Shown here piece by piece: positions 34,438-43,101 of a stretch of 64,000 nucleotides of DNA. Position numbers and translations under genes: made by a program. Location of the stretch: positions 2,604,001 through 2,668,000 of the forward strand of contig NZ_JAGTUT010000001.1 in assembly GCF_025685605.1 (NCBI RefSeq). Direction: 5' to 3'. This DNA comes from Granulicella arctica (GTDB lineage: Bacteria; Acidobacteriota; Terriglobia; Terriglobales; Acidobacteriaceae). Positions within the stretch are counted from its first letter, which is position 1, and each line of letters starts with the position of its first letter. The notes under the pieces are model-generated. The model did no database searches and was not told the DNA's origin. It saw only the letters and a program-made list of their open reading frames with translations.

Positions 34438-36396
34438 CTAATTCAGCTTCTTTTTCTTACGCGCCTTGATCTTGAACCAGATCGGACTACCAATAAACCC
34501 GAAGTGCTCCCGAATCTGGTTCCCAAGAAAGCGCTCAAACGAGAAGTGCATCTTGATGTCCTTGTCGGTAAACAGCACAAACGTCGGCGGAGCCACAGCA
34601 GCCTGCGTCATGTAATAGATCCTGACCCGACGGTTCATCGGAACGCTCGCCTTCTGGAAGTCGACCTTCTCGAGGAACTTGTTCATCTGCCCCGTCGTCA
34701 CGCGCTTCCGTCGCTCACGCGAAACCAGCTCGACCTTCTTGAACACCGACTCGATGTTGTTCCCCTCAGAAGCCGAGATGAACAGCAGCGGAGCATACTC
34801 CAGGTACTTCAAGTTGTCTCGAACCTGCTGCTCATACACCTTCTGATCCGCCGGTGGTTTGCCGTCGAAGACACGCATCCCATCCGCGCCAACCTTCGTC
34901 ATCAGGTCCCACTTGTTGATGACGATGATCACGCTGCGCCCGCTCTCATGCGCATACCCGCCGATGTTCGCATCAAGCGCAGCGACACCTTCCGTAGCAT
35001 CGATGATGAGCAGCGAAACATCCGCAGCCTCCAGGTGCTTCCGCGCCATAATCACGGACAGCTTCTCAGCCATCAGCTTCGTCTTGCCCTTGCGCCGGAT
35101 TCCAGCCGTATCGACAAACCGGAAGCTATGCCCGCCGCGCTCCACAACCTCGTCCACCGCATCGCGCGTCGTCCCGGCAATCGGCGACACAATCGCCCGA
35201 TCCGTCCCCGTCAACGCATTCAACAGCGTGCTTTTACCAACGTTCGGCCGCCCGATAATCGCGACCTTCGTCTCCCGCTGCTCATACTCGCCATGCGAGC
35301 GAAGTCGCCGCACCGGCCCCGCAGAGGTCGCAATGGTAGCTCCAGCAGGAATGCTGAAGTCCGGCCCGTCCTGATCCTCTTCGGCCTCATCATTCTCCGT
35401 AAGCATCACCTCGGGAGCTTCAACCTCACGCGGCTCCGGCAGCACAGCGAATACCTCGTCCAGCAGGTCGCCGATACCCGTTCCATGCTCCGCCGAGATC
35501 GGCAGCACATTCCGAAAGCCCAGCCGCCGGAAGTTCTCCGCCTGCACCAGCATCGCCTCGGTATCCATCTTGTTGACGGCTAGAAAGATCGGCTTACCGC
35601 CGCGCAGCAGCAACCGCGCCAGCTCCATGTCCGGCGAAGCAAGCTCCGTGCGCCCGTCCACAACCATCACAATCGCGTCAGCCTCCTCAAGTGCAACCTG
35701 CGCCTGCCGGAAGATCTCCGAAGGGATCAGCGCCTCATCATCGGGAACCACGCCGCCCGTGTCGACGATGCGCGCGTCCTGTCCCTGCCACTCCAACTCG
35801 CCATAGATGCGGTCCCGCGTGATCCCTGGCTCGTCGCCTACGATCGACCGCCGCGATCCCGTGAGCCGGTTGAACAGCGTCGACTTGCCCACATTCGGCC
35901 GTCCGCACACTGCAATCAGCGGCAGCAGCCGCGAGTCGATGCTCTCGGTCTCGGTCACCATCTGCGACGCAAGCAGCTCCATCTCGCGCCACTCCTGCTC
36001 CTCATCACCCAGCCGCTCGCCGCGCCCAGCCATATTGGTCGAGACCGGTGTCTGCCGACCTACGATCCCATCCTTGGGACGCGGCGCAGCCACCTTCTTG
36101 CCAGCAGCCTTCGCGCCCGCCGCAGCCCGCTTCACCGGCTTCTTCGCACCGGTCTTCTTCGGACCCTCAGCGTCCATCCGAATGGTCTTGCGCGACTCAT
36201 TCTCCGGCGACCGCGTAGGCCGCTTCGACAGCTTGTTTGCCTCAGCCTTCTTCGACGAGAGGACCTTGCGCTTCCGCGGATCCACCGCCCCCGTCGTCGG
36301 CGTCGACTTCGGAGCGCGGCCCTTCTTCGGTCGTGTAGCCGCCGTGCGGTGCTTCTTGCCTAATCGTTTCTTATCGTCCTTCTTAGCCTTAGCCAT
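34438..36396 (-). CDS. der: ribosome biogenesis GTPase Der (EngA) with long basic N-terminal extension
   Basis: Der has two tandem GTPase domains and a KH-like C-terminal domain and is needed for 50S ribosome assembly. Here the first P-loop GRPNVGKST begins near residue 165, with DEPGITRD, DTGG and NKMD following; the second GRPNVGKST set has AGTTRDAVDE, DTAG and NKWD. The C-terminus (VPMNRRVRIYYMTQAAVAPPTFVLFTDKD...RFLGNQIREHFGFIGSPI) is the KH-like domain. ATG 36396 (MAKAKKDDKK) is preferred over the GTG/ATG frame to 36465. The first 155 or so residues are Lys/Arg/Ala-rich and probably disordered, absent from the usual 440-490 residue Der. Confidence 0.94.
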   Translation of the reverse strand: MAKAKKDDKKRLGKKHRTAATRPKKGRAPKSTPTTGAVDPRKRKVLSSKKAEANKLSKRPTRSPENESRKTIRMDAEGPKKTGAKKPVKRAAAGAKAAGKKVAAPRPKDGIVGRQTPVSTNMAGRGERLGDEEQEWREMELLASQMVTETESIDSRLLPLIAVCGRPNVGKSTLFNRLTGSRRSIVGDEPGITRDRIYGELEWQGQDARIVDTGGVVPDDEALIPSEIFRQAQVALEEADAIVMVVDGRTELASPDMELARLLLRGGKPIFLAVNKMDTEAMLVQAENFRRLGFRNVLPISAEHGTGIGDLLDEVFAVLPEPREVEAPEVMLTENDEAEEDQDGPDFSIPAGATIATSAGPVRRLRSHGEYEQRETKVAIIGRPNVGKSTLLNALTGTDRAIVSPIAGTTRDAVDEVVERGGHSFRFVDTAGIRRKGKTKLMAEKLSVIMARKHLEAADVSLLIIDATEGVAALDANIGGYAHESGRSVIIVINKWDLMTKVGADGMRVFDGKPPADQKVYEQQVRDNLKYLEYAPLLFISASEGNNIESVFKKVELVSRERRKRVTTGQMNKFLEKVDFQKASVPMNRRVRIYYMTQAAVAPPTFVLFTDKDIKMHFSFERFLGNQIREHFGFIGSPIWFKIKARKKKKLN

Positions 36397-36504
36397 CGCC
36401 GTACCTTCTCCCGACGCCAGGCGCCATCCCCTATTATAGGGAGCCAGCGCTGCTTTCTTCCGCATCGACTTGCATAGGATGTAGTCTTAAATAAGGTTGA
36501 GACC

Positions 36505-36762
36505 ATGACAATACAGATCGAGCTTAATCCGGAGATGGAAGCGCAACTGGCTGCAGCCGCTCAGATGCAAGGCCTCGCACTTGAAAGTTATGCAGGACGA
36601 TTGCTCCAGGAAGCTCTCGCTTCGAGATCAGGATCTGAGGCTCGCGCAAGCGAAGAAGAGTTTCGTAATTTCCTCGATTCCTTAGCTCGCAATGTCCCTG
36701 AGGCTTACAGCCCGCGCGATGAAACATTTTCACGCGAGATGATCTACGGCGAGCATGATTGA
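36505..36762 (+). CDS. putative antitoxin of a PIN-type toxin-antitoxin pair
   Basis: An 85-residue protein with a short N-terminal strand-helix segment (MTIQIELNPEMEAQLAAAAQMQGLALESYAGRLLQEAL) that resembles a ribbon-helix-helix DNA-binding region, then a charged C-terminus (RDETFSREMIYGEHD) suited to wrapping a toxin. Its stop overlaps the toxin start (TGATG). It would be expected to bind the toxin and repress the operon. Confidence 0.7.
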   Translation: MTIQIELNPEMEAQLAAAAQMQGLALESYAGRLLQEALASRSGSEARASEEEFRNFLDSLARNVPEAYSPRDETFSREMIYGEHD

Positions 36763-37214
36763 TGGCCGCCGCCTCATGCCTTGTCGACACGAACATCCTC
36801 TTACGTTTACTCCAGCCAAATAATCCTGATTACAACATGATCCGCCAATGCACAGACAAGCTCTGGCATGAGGGTGCAATCCTCTTCTACACATCGCAAA
36901 ATCTGGCCGAGTTCTGGAACGTTTGTACTCGGCCGATCTCTCGGAATGGTTGTGGCTTCTCCATTGTTGAGACGAATAGGCGCGCGACTCTGATAGAAGC
37001 CAGGCTAACCTTTGCACCTGATAGCGAGGCAACACATAGAGAATGGCGAAAGATTATTCTCGAAGAAGCAGTGTCCGGTGTTCAGGTGCATGATGCGCGG
37101 CTGGTTGCTGCAATGCACGTTCATCGCATTGAACAACTGCTAACGCTGAACATTCAGGATTTTCAGCGTTACAGGGACATCGTTGTTGTTTCGCCTCATG
37201 ACCTATTTTCGTAG
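36762..37214 (+). CDS. PIN-domain protein, probable ribonuclease toxin (VapC-like)
   Basis: The PIN fold is seen in CLVDTNILLRLLQP (Asp9 of the acidic triad), TSQNLAEFWNVCTRP (Glu) and VSGVQVHDARLVAAMHVHRIEQLLTLNIQDFQRY (Asp, then the terminal Asn/Asp pair). ATG 36762 overlaps the antitoxin stop; the TTG one codon upstream is less likely. The predicted role is an endoribonuclease toxin acting on tRNA or rRNA, by family precedent. The last 12 bases overlap the convergent marR gene. The composition is slightly AT-richer than the surroundings. Confidence 0.85.
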   Translation: MAAASCLVDTNILLRLLQPNNPDYNMIRQCTDKLWHEGAILFYTSQNLAEFWNVCTRPISRNGCGFSIVETNRRATLIEARLTFAPDSEATHREWRKIILEEAVSGVQVHDARLVAAMHVHRIEQLLTLNIQDFQRYRDIVVVSPHDLFS

Positions 37215-37652
37215 CGCCGTCACAAGTACCGCCCATCGAGCCTGGCCAGACACCGCCACCGCGACCCGATCCAGCATCGCCCAGACCACCGGCCAATCCG
37301 CACCCATCTGTTTCTGTACATGGTCATGCGCCTCCTGCCAATGAGGAAGCGCCAGCCGTAGCATCTCCCGCCCCTCAGCCGTCAGCGAGTAGAGAGCCTT
37401 TCGCCGATCCAGTACAGACGGCGAGCCCGCTATCCATCCATGCTCAACCATCGTCTTCAGATTCCGCGACAGTGTGGTCTGGTCAAGCCCAAGCTCCTCG
37501 GCAAGCTCGCCTTGCGGCCTGTCTGGGCGACCAGATAACTCACTTAGCAGTTCAAACTGCGCCACTGTCATTCCAATAGGCCGCAACCGATCTTCATAGA
37601 ATCGCGACAATATCCGTGCAGTACGCCGCGTGTTCGCACAAAGACACCTCAT
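37203..37652 (-). CDS. MarR-family transcriptional regulator
   Basis: A 149-residue winged-helix regulator: MTVAQFELLSELSGRPDRPQGELAEELGLDQTTLSRNLKTMVEHGWIAGSPSVLDRRKALYSLTAEGREML is the canonical MarR helix-turn-helix and wing. A dimer-forming C-terminal helix follows. Its start overlaps the stop of the YciI-like gene (ATGA), so both are one operon. The 44-bp palindrome at the operon's start is a candidate binding site for the dimer. The ligand is unknown. Confidence 0.9.
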   Translation of the reverse strand: MRCLCANTRRTARILSRFYEDRLRPIGMTVAQFELLSELSGRPDRPQGELAEELGLDQTTLSRNLKTMVEHGWIAGSPSVLDRRKALYSLTAEGREMLRLALPHWQEAHDHVQKQMGADWPVVWAMLDRVAVAVSGQARWAVLVTALRK

Positions 37653-38056
37653 TTTGCGGCCTCACCGCCTTGAAGCAAAAGCCCCAGTGGACTGAGCGGC
37701 CCTAGGGGAATCAGGTCAAACTCCATCAACTTCGCCTGACCCAGCGGCAGCTTCTCCAGCAGTTCATGGGCCTCAGCCACCGTCGTCACATTCAGCAGGA
37801 AGACAACGCCCGGCTTATCCTTACGCACATACCACTGCTCCACCTTGCCCGCCAGATAGAGCCGCACCGTATCCGGGACCTCCTGCTTCATATACGGAGC
37901 GGTCGTCTCCCGCGTGGTGCCTGCAGTCAGATGACCGATTGCGAGCACATGCGTTGTCGGCACCGGCGGAAGCTTTGCTGCTGGCGCTTGAGCCATGCCG
38001 CACGCGCTGACGGAACAACCAAAGATGACGCTGAGAAGGGTTCGTTGAGTCGACAT
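37649..38056 (-). CDS. exported YciI/muconolactone isomerase-like protein
   Basis: This 135-residue protein starts at ATG 38056 (MSTQRTLLSVIFGCSVSACGMAQA), a signal peptide with a possible lipobox (SVSAC). The mature part (HVLAIGHLTAGTTRETTAPYMKQEVPDTVRLYLAGKVEQWYVRKDKPGVVFLLNVTTVAEAHELLEKLPLGQAKLMEFDLIPLGPL) is a ferredoxin-like alpha-beta domain of the YciI or muconolactone isomerase-like kind. The start codon lies inside a 44-bp perfect palindrome; ATG 38071 is an in-frame alternative. It is cotranscribed with marR. Confidence 0.75.
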   Translation of the reverse strand: MSTQRTLLSVIFGCSVSACGMAQAPAAKLPPVPTTHVLAIGHLTAGTTRETTAPYMKQEVPDTVRLYLAGKVEQWYVRKDKPGVVFLLNVTTVAEAHELLEKLPLGQAKLMEFDLIPLGPLSPLGLLLQGGEAAK

Positions 38057-38087
38057 TCCATGTATATACATGGAATGTCGACTCAAC
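38044..38087. promoter_or_regulatory. 44-bp perfect palindrome at the start of the YciI-marR operon
   Basis: The 22 bases 38044-38065 are the exact reverse complement of 38066-38087; the centre is TGTAT/ATACA. Through the symmetry it holds an ATG in each direction, one being the YciI-like start codon. It could be an operator for the neighbouring MarR dimer, a cruciform-forming site, or a recent inverted duplication. It lies between this operon and the divergent dinG-like gene. Confidence 0.8.
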
Positions 38088-38192
38088 AAAAGAAAATTCC
38101 CTCTTATCAGCAAAGATCGCGAGCCTCCTCGATGCCCGATCTTCGATCTTTCTTCTCGTCCCTCGGTATCATGAAGCCTGCGCACCCCGTCG

Positions 38193-40244
38193 ATGTCCAC
38201 CTCCGCCCCCATCTCGATCACGCCAGCCCCCGCGGACCATCTTCCCAACCTGCACGACTTCTTCGCGCCAGGCGGTATGCTCTCCCGCTCGTCGCTCGCT
38301 TTTGAGCATCGCAAAGGCCAGTACGACATGGCCCGCGCCATTGAGAAGGCCTTCCACGACAAGCGCCACCTCATCGTCGAAGCAGGTACCGGCACCGGTA
38401 AAACCCTTGCCTACCTCTTGCCTGCTCTCCGCATGGCCCGCGAACGCCAGCAGCGCATCATCATCTCGACCGGTACCAAGAACCTCCAGGAGCAGCTCTA
38501 CTTCAAGGACATCCCCTTCCTCGAATCGCTCCTCGGCCCCCTCAAAGTCTGCTACATGAAGGGCCGTTCGAACTACCTCTGCAAGCACAAGCTCTACGCC
38601 CTTCGCGCCAGCCCCATCCTCTCCGGCCTTGAGGACATCTCCCAGTTCCACACCATCTCCGCCTGGGAGAAGACGACCGCCACCGGCGACCGCGCCGAGA
38701 TCGACGACCTCCCCGAACACTCCCCGCTCTGGCACAAACTGGACGCCCGTACCGAGGCCTGTCTCGGCCAGACCTGTCCCGACTGGGAAAACTGCTTCGT
38801 CACCACGATGCGCCGCAAGGCTCTCGAATCCGACATCGTCATCGTCAATCATCACCTCTTCTTTGCCGACCTCGCCATCAAGCAGCAAGCCGCGAACGCT
38901 CCCGACGCCGGCATCCTCCCGGAAGCCGCGGCCGTCATCTTCGACGAGGCTCACGAGCTGGAAGACGTCGCCTCCAGCTACTTCGGCATCGGTCTCAGCA
39001 CGCAGCGCTTCGAAGAGCTTACCCGCGACGTCGACCTCATGCTCAAGGCCAAGCAGGCATCGACCTCCGCCATCGAAAGCGCCTGCGCCGTTCTTCGCGA
39101 CCGTGCCCGCATGTTCTTCGCAGCCTTACCCGACGAGGGTTTCGGGATAGGGAGAATGCCCTTCGAGAACCGCGCTGACTTCCTCGAAGAGTCGGGCGAC
39201 ACCTACACCGGAGCGATCAATGCCCTCACCCGCCTGGAAGGCGAACTCGACCTCCTCAAGAACGTCGACGAGTCGCCAGGCCTCCGCAAGCGCGCCGGTG
39301 AGATCCGTGCCCATCTCACCTTTCTCCTCGAGTCTCCCGACCGCAACACCGTCTTCTGGATCGACCGCCGAGCCGCAGGAGGTGTCCGCAATCTCGCTCG
39401 TAGCGGAGCCCAGGCTGCTTTCCACACCCACCTGCAAGCCACGCCCATCGATGTTTCGGAACTCCTCCACGCCTCGCTCTTCGACACCTACTCGAGCGTT
39501 ATCCTCACCTCGGCCACCCTCACCGTCTCAGGCGGTTTCGAGCACATCAGCAAACGCCTAGGCCTCATCGACGCCCGGGAACTTGTAGTCCCGAGCCACT
39601 TCGACTACCAGAGGCAAGCTCTCCTCTATCTCCCTCCGAACATGCCGCTTCCCAACGAACCGGACTTCCAGTCCAAGGCAGTGGAGCGAATCCGACGCGT
39701 TTTGGAAATTACAAAGGGAAGAGCCTTCTGCCTCTTCACCAGCTACAAGCAGATGCGCGAGGTCCACGACCGCCTCCTCGCCGAACTCCCTTACCCACTC
39801 CTGCTGCACGGCACGGCTCCTCGCCACGTCCTCCTCCAACAATTCAAGGACACGCCCAACGCCGTCCTCTTCGGCACCTCAAGCTTCTGGCAGGGGGTGG
39901 ACGTTCAGGGCGAACAACTCTCCTGCGTCATCATCGACAAGCTACCCTTCGCCGTCCCCAACGATCCCGTCGTCAAGGCCCGCATGGAAGCCATCGAAGC
40001 GCTCGGCGGCAAACCATTCTTCGACTACCAGATTCCGTCCGCCGTCATTACGCTCAAGCAGGGCTTCGGCCGTCTCATCCGCTCGCTCTCCGACCGTGGT
40101 GTCCTCATGCTCCTGGACCCACGCATTCAGCGCCAGCGCTACGGCCGCATCTTCCTCGAATCGCTGCCCTCCTACCAACTTACGAATGAGATCACCGATG
40201 TAGAGACCTTCTTCTCCTTGCCGGAACGAGAAGCTACGTTGTAA
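38193..40244 (+). CDS. dinG: DinG/XPD-type ATP-dependent DNA helicase
   Basis: This superfamily 2 helicase (683 residues) has Walker A EAGTGTGKTLAYLLPALRMA at about residues 64-83, ISTGTKNLQEQL, and the DEAH box in AVIFDEAHELEDVASSYF. Between them are Cys residues at CYMKGRSNYLCKHKL and CLGQTCPDWENC that fit the iron-sulfur cluster of the XPD/DinG/YoaA group. Motifs IV-VI include VILTSATLTVSGGFEH, FCLFTSYKQM, FGTSSFWQGVDVQGEQL and LKQGFGRLIRSLSDRGV. Such helicases unwind 5'-3' and resolve damaged or structured DNA. ATG 38193 is the first start of the frame. Confidence 0.92.
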   Translation: MSTSAPISITPAPADHLPNLHDFFAPGGMLSRSSLAFEHRKGQYDMARAIEKAFHDKRHLIVEAGTGTGKTLAYLLPALRMARERQQRIIISTGTKNLQEQLYFKDIPFLESLLGPLKVCYMKGRSNYLCKHKLYALRASPILSGLEDISQFHTISAWEKTTATGDRAEIDDLPEHSPLWHKLDARTEACLGQTCPDWENCFVTTMRRKALESDIVIVNHHLFFADLAIKQQAANAPDAGILPEAAAVIFDEAHELEDVASSYFGIGLSTQRFEELTRDVDLMLKAKQASTSAIESACAVLRDRARMFFAALPDEGFGIGRMPFENRADFLEESGDTYTGAINALTRLEGELDLLKNVDESPGLRKRAGEIRAHLTFLLESPDRNTVFWIDRRAAGGVRNLARSGAQAAFHTHLQATPIDVSELLHASLFDTYSSVILTSATLTVSGGFEHISKRLGLIDARELVVPSHFDYQRQALLYLPPNMPLPNEPDFQSKAVERIRRVLEITKGRAFCLFTSYKQMREVHDRLLAELPYPLLLHGTAPRHVLLQQFKDTPNAVLFGTSSFWQGVDVQGEQLSCVIIDKLPFAVPNDPVVKARMEAIEALGGKPFFDYQIPSAVITLKQGFGRLIRSLSDRGVLMLLDPRIQRQRYGRIFLESLPSYQLTNEITDVETFFSLPEREATL

Positions 40245-40306
40245 TCGCCCCCGCCATACCGCTCTTGCATATGTGCCGAATAGCTCATTAATCGTGAGCG
40301 GTCTTC

Positions 40307-41845
40307 ATGTATACATCCCAAATAAGTGTGCGAAAGTACAGTCGATTAACCTCTGATTGGGGCGTGATGAGAGCAGGCGAATTGGTACGTAAATCCCCTG
40401 ATTCGCCTGGCGAACGGGAGCGAAAGCGGCTCACTGCCGTAGATGCCACCGGCCTGCTGGATACGGAAACAGAGCTTGAATTTGACCAGCTCATCTCGCT
40501 TGCTGCGGGCATCTGTGGCACACCCATGAGCATGTTCACACTCGTTGACTCAGACCGCCAATGGTTCAAGGCAGCCATCGGAGTGGAGGTACGAGAGACG
40601 AGCCGCGACGTCTCCTTCTGCTCGCACGCGATTGAGCAACCGGACCTGTTCATTGTCGAAGATGCGGCCAAGGACAGTCGCTTTGAGAACAATCCCCTGG
40701 TGACTCATGCTCCAAAGATTCGTTTCTATGCCGGAATGCCACTCGCAGGGCCGGATGGCTCGCACGTTGGCACGCTATGCGTGGCGGACGTAGTTCCTCG
40801 TCGGCTGACCGCACTTCAGAAGACAGCTCTCGAGATTCTGGCGCTGCAGGTACGAGCGCGTATGGACCTCCGCCAGCAACGTAGCGAACTCGAACACATG
40901 ATCCGCATCAAGGAGGGTCTCCTACATGATCTGCGATCCAGCGAAGAGCGGTTTCGCACCTTCATGGATAATGCTCCAGTCCTTAGCTACATCAAGGAGC
41001 GCGATGGCACCTTCATCTTCTACAACCAGAAGATGGCCGACAACTTCCAGATCGACAGGCTCGCCTGGCTAGGGAAGACCGCTGCCGACATATGGCCCGC
41101 CGAGATCTCTGAGAAAATCCGCAGCAATGATCTTGAAGCCATGAATCGGGCCGCACTGCTTGAGAAGTCTGAAGAGACCAAGGATGAAGAGGGGAATGTC
41201 ACCTGCTGGAAGTCGTACAAGTTCCCTTGGCGGAATAAAGACGGAGACACACTTCTCGGCGGATTCTGGGTGGATATAACAGAGGAACTTGTCCGCCAGA
41301 AAGCACTGGAAGAGGCGAACCTCCAACTGGCCACGCTGGCAACCATCGACGAACTCACCGGCCTCGCGAACCGACGCCTGCTCGACACGCAACTGGATCT
41401 GCAGTTCGACGCCGCCAGGCAGAACAGGACGGAATTCTCCGTCCTCATGCTGGATGTCGACAACTTCAAAAGCGAAAACGATCGCTTCGGACACGCAGCC
41501 GGTGACCATCTGCTCCAGCAACTCAGCGAACTGATTCAGTTCACCATGCGCGGCTCTGACGTAGCCGGTCGCTACGGTGGGGAAGAGTTTGCTATTCTCC
41601 TCCCGAAAGCCGATGCCGCCGGAGCACTCCTCTTCGCACAGCGCCTGATCGAAGGCATGCACGCAGAAAACTGGCGCAACGGCCCGGTAACCGCAAGCCT
41701 CGGCATAGCCACGATGGACGCTGACACTGAACACGGCAAGCAGCTTCTGGCTTTGGCCGATGAAGCGATGTACGAGGCGAAGCGCGCTGGCAAAGATCGC
41801 GTCGTCGTCCATCAGTACCGCATCACCCCGACCTACCGTGGATGA
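40307..41845 (+). CDS. GAF-PAS-GGDEF diguanylate cyclase
   Basis: This 512-residue signalling protein is predicted to make cyclic di-GMP. A GAF domain spans about residues 45-200 (LISLAAGICGTPMSMFTLVDSDRQWFKAAIG...RFYAGMPLAGPDGSHVGTLCVAD). A PAS domain follows (about 205-335, SSEERFRTFMDNAPVLSYIKERDGTFIFYNQKMADNF). The GGDEF domain has an intact active site GGEEF at 424-428, and RxxD at 415-418, five residues before it, forms the product-inhibition I-site. No membrane segment is seen, so it is cytoplasmic. The PAS ligand is unknown. Its end overlaps a convergent gene by 13 bases. Confidence 0.93.
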   Translation: MYTSQISVRKYSRLTSDWGVMRAGELVRKSPDSPGERERKRLTAVDATGLLDTETELEFDQLISLAAGICGTPMSMFTLVDSDRQWFKAAIGVEVRETSRDVSFCSHAIEQPDLFIVEDAAKDSRFENNPLVTHAPKIRFYAGMPLAGPDGSHVGTLCVADVVPRRLTALQKTALEILALQVRARMDLRQQRSELEHMIRIKEGLLHDLRSSEERFRTFMDNAPVLSYIKERDGTFIFYNQKMADNFQIDRLAWLGKTAADIWPAEISEKIRSNDLEAMNRAALLEKSEETKDEEGNVTCWKSYKFPWRNKDGDTLLGGFWVDITEELVRQKALEEANLQLATLATIDELTGLANRRLLDTQLDLQFDAARQNRTEFSVLMLDVDNFKSENDRFGHAAGDHLLQQLSELIQFTMRGSDVAGRYGGEEFAILLPKADAAGALLFAQRLIEGMHAENWRNGPVTASLGIATMDADTEHGKQLLALADEAMYEAKRAGKDRVVVHQYRITPTYRG

Positions 41846-42978
41846 AGGCTATTCGGGTCATACGGCCCCTTCGCATTCCCCGGTCCACCAACAAACTGCA
41901 GCGTAGGAATTCTCTGGTCCACATCCGGCAGCGGCGGAAACGCAAGATGCGGCTCACTCTGGTACCAGTACGCCACCGAGTAGAAGTTATCCGATCGATG
42001 GTTTGCATGGCCATGTTCCATGCTCGCCGTCATCGTCTTGGTAAAGGGAATCGGTGAATCAAAGTGGAATCGATACATGCTCGAACGCTCCCCGGCAAGC
42101 TCCTTACCAACCACAGGAGCGCCGTGCAGCAGATAGTCCTGCGGCCCACCATACCCCCACGCACCGAGGAAGTAGTCCTCGCCACCGGTGCCCACAATCG
42201 ACGGAGTGTCCCCATCGATCTTGAACATATCGTTCCCCTCGCCCCACCACCCATCCTGATTCTGGAGCACGGATAAGGTCACGCCAACGAACTGGCCATG
42301 CCCCTTCGCCTCGAACCACTCGAAGTTATCCTTGCCATCGGCATTGCGCTTGTAGTTCACAATCGGATCGCCGTTCTCATACCAGTTACCCGTCCATCCA
42401 TGGTTCGGCTGCGCCTGGCGATACTCTGCATGGAAGTAGAGCGTATCCGGCGGCAACGGCTCCGCGTTGACGCGATAGTCGATGTTCCAGTAGAGATGAC
42501 TCAGCGGCAGCTTGCCTTCATCCGTGATCGTGATGCGCGCATGGTGTGCATACGGCATCGGGAAGTAGCTGTTGAGCGCCTTGTCCCCACCCGCCGAAAG
42601 CATCAGCGACTCCCAGTGGTAATAAACTCCATTTCCCAATCCAAAGAAGTCACCGATCGGTGTCTCAACACTAGGAGTCGTCTCGCCGTCCCAATACATC
42701 CGCAGCACGATGCGCTTCAACGCATACGTCTCTGAATCATCCAGCGTGAACCAGATATGCGAGATCATTCCCGGCCCATCTACATCGAGCACCGTAAGTG
42801 TCTGGCCCGGCGTCACCGTGCGTGCATCCGCATTCGCGCCCGTAGCCTCACGGCTTGAAGAGCGATGCAGCGTATACGTCTGCTGCCGCGTCGGATCCGG
42901 CATTTCGCCAGAAACCTGTGCCGTCAGATCAGGCGTGAGCATCACCAGTAGCAGGGCCGAAATCCAGAAAGCGTACAT
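41833..42978 (-). CDS. secreted DUF2961 protein (glycoside hydrolase family 172 type)
   Basis: DUF2961 proteins include GH172 enzymes acting on fructofuranosyl or arabinofuranosyl links. ATG 42978 has AAGGAG seven bases upstream and opens a signal peptide (MYAFWISALLLVMLTPDLTA); the longer frame to 43026 is not needed. Family features are DVDGPGMISHIWFTLDD, RMYWDGETTPSVETPIGDFFGLG, FPMPYAHHARITITDEG, LYWNIDYR, WGEGNDMFKIDGDTPSIVGTGGEDYFLGAWGYGG and MYRFHFDSPIPF. The acidic residues in the GTGGEDYF loop are the likely catalytic region. Location is periplasmic or extracellular. Confidence 0.9.
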   Translation of the reverse strand: MYAFWISALLLVMLTPDLTAQVSGEMPDPTRQQTYTLHRSSSREATGANADARTVTPGQTLTVLDVDGPGMISHIWFTLDDSETYALKRIVLRMYWDGETTPSVETPIGDFFGLGNGVYYHWESLMLSAGGDKALNSYFPMPYAHHARITITDEGKLPLSHLYWNIDYRVNAEPLPPDTLYFHAEYRQAQPNHGWTGNWYENGDPIVNYKRNADGKDNFEWFEAKGHGQFVGVTLSVLQNQDGWWGEGNDMFKIDGDTPSIVGTGGEDYFLGAWGYGGPQDYLLHGAPVVGKELAGERSSMYRFHFDSPIPFTKTMTASMEHGHANHRSDNFYSVAYWYQSEPHLAFPPLPDVDQRIPTLQFVGGPGNAKGPYDPNSLHPR

Positions 42979-43101
42979 GCACACTCCTTCGATCGAAAAT
43001 GTTGCTTTGCCCGATTCTTTGGGCACCTCATCCTAACGGATCACCTTCGCGCCTGCATCCATGCCACCGAAATCAGCGCCTGCGCTAAACTCACCCTAAC
43101 C

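Noticed and set aside
34426..35583. 385-codon plus-strand frame
   Set aside because: Reverse reading of der, rich in Arg, His and Leu; no ribosome binding site or domain.
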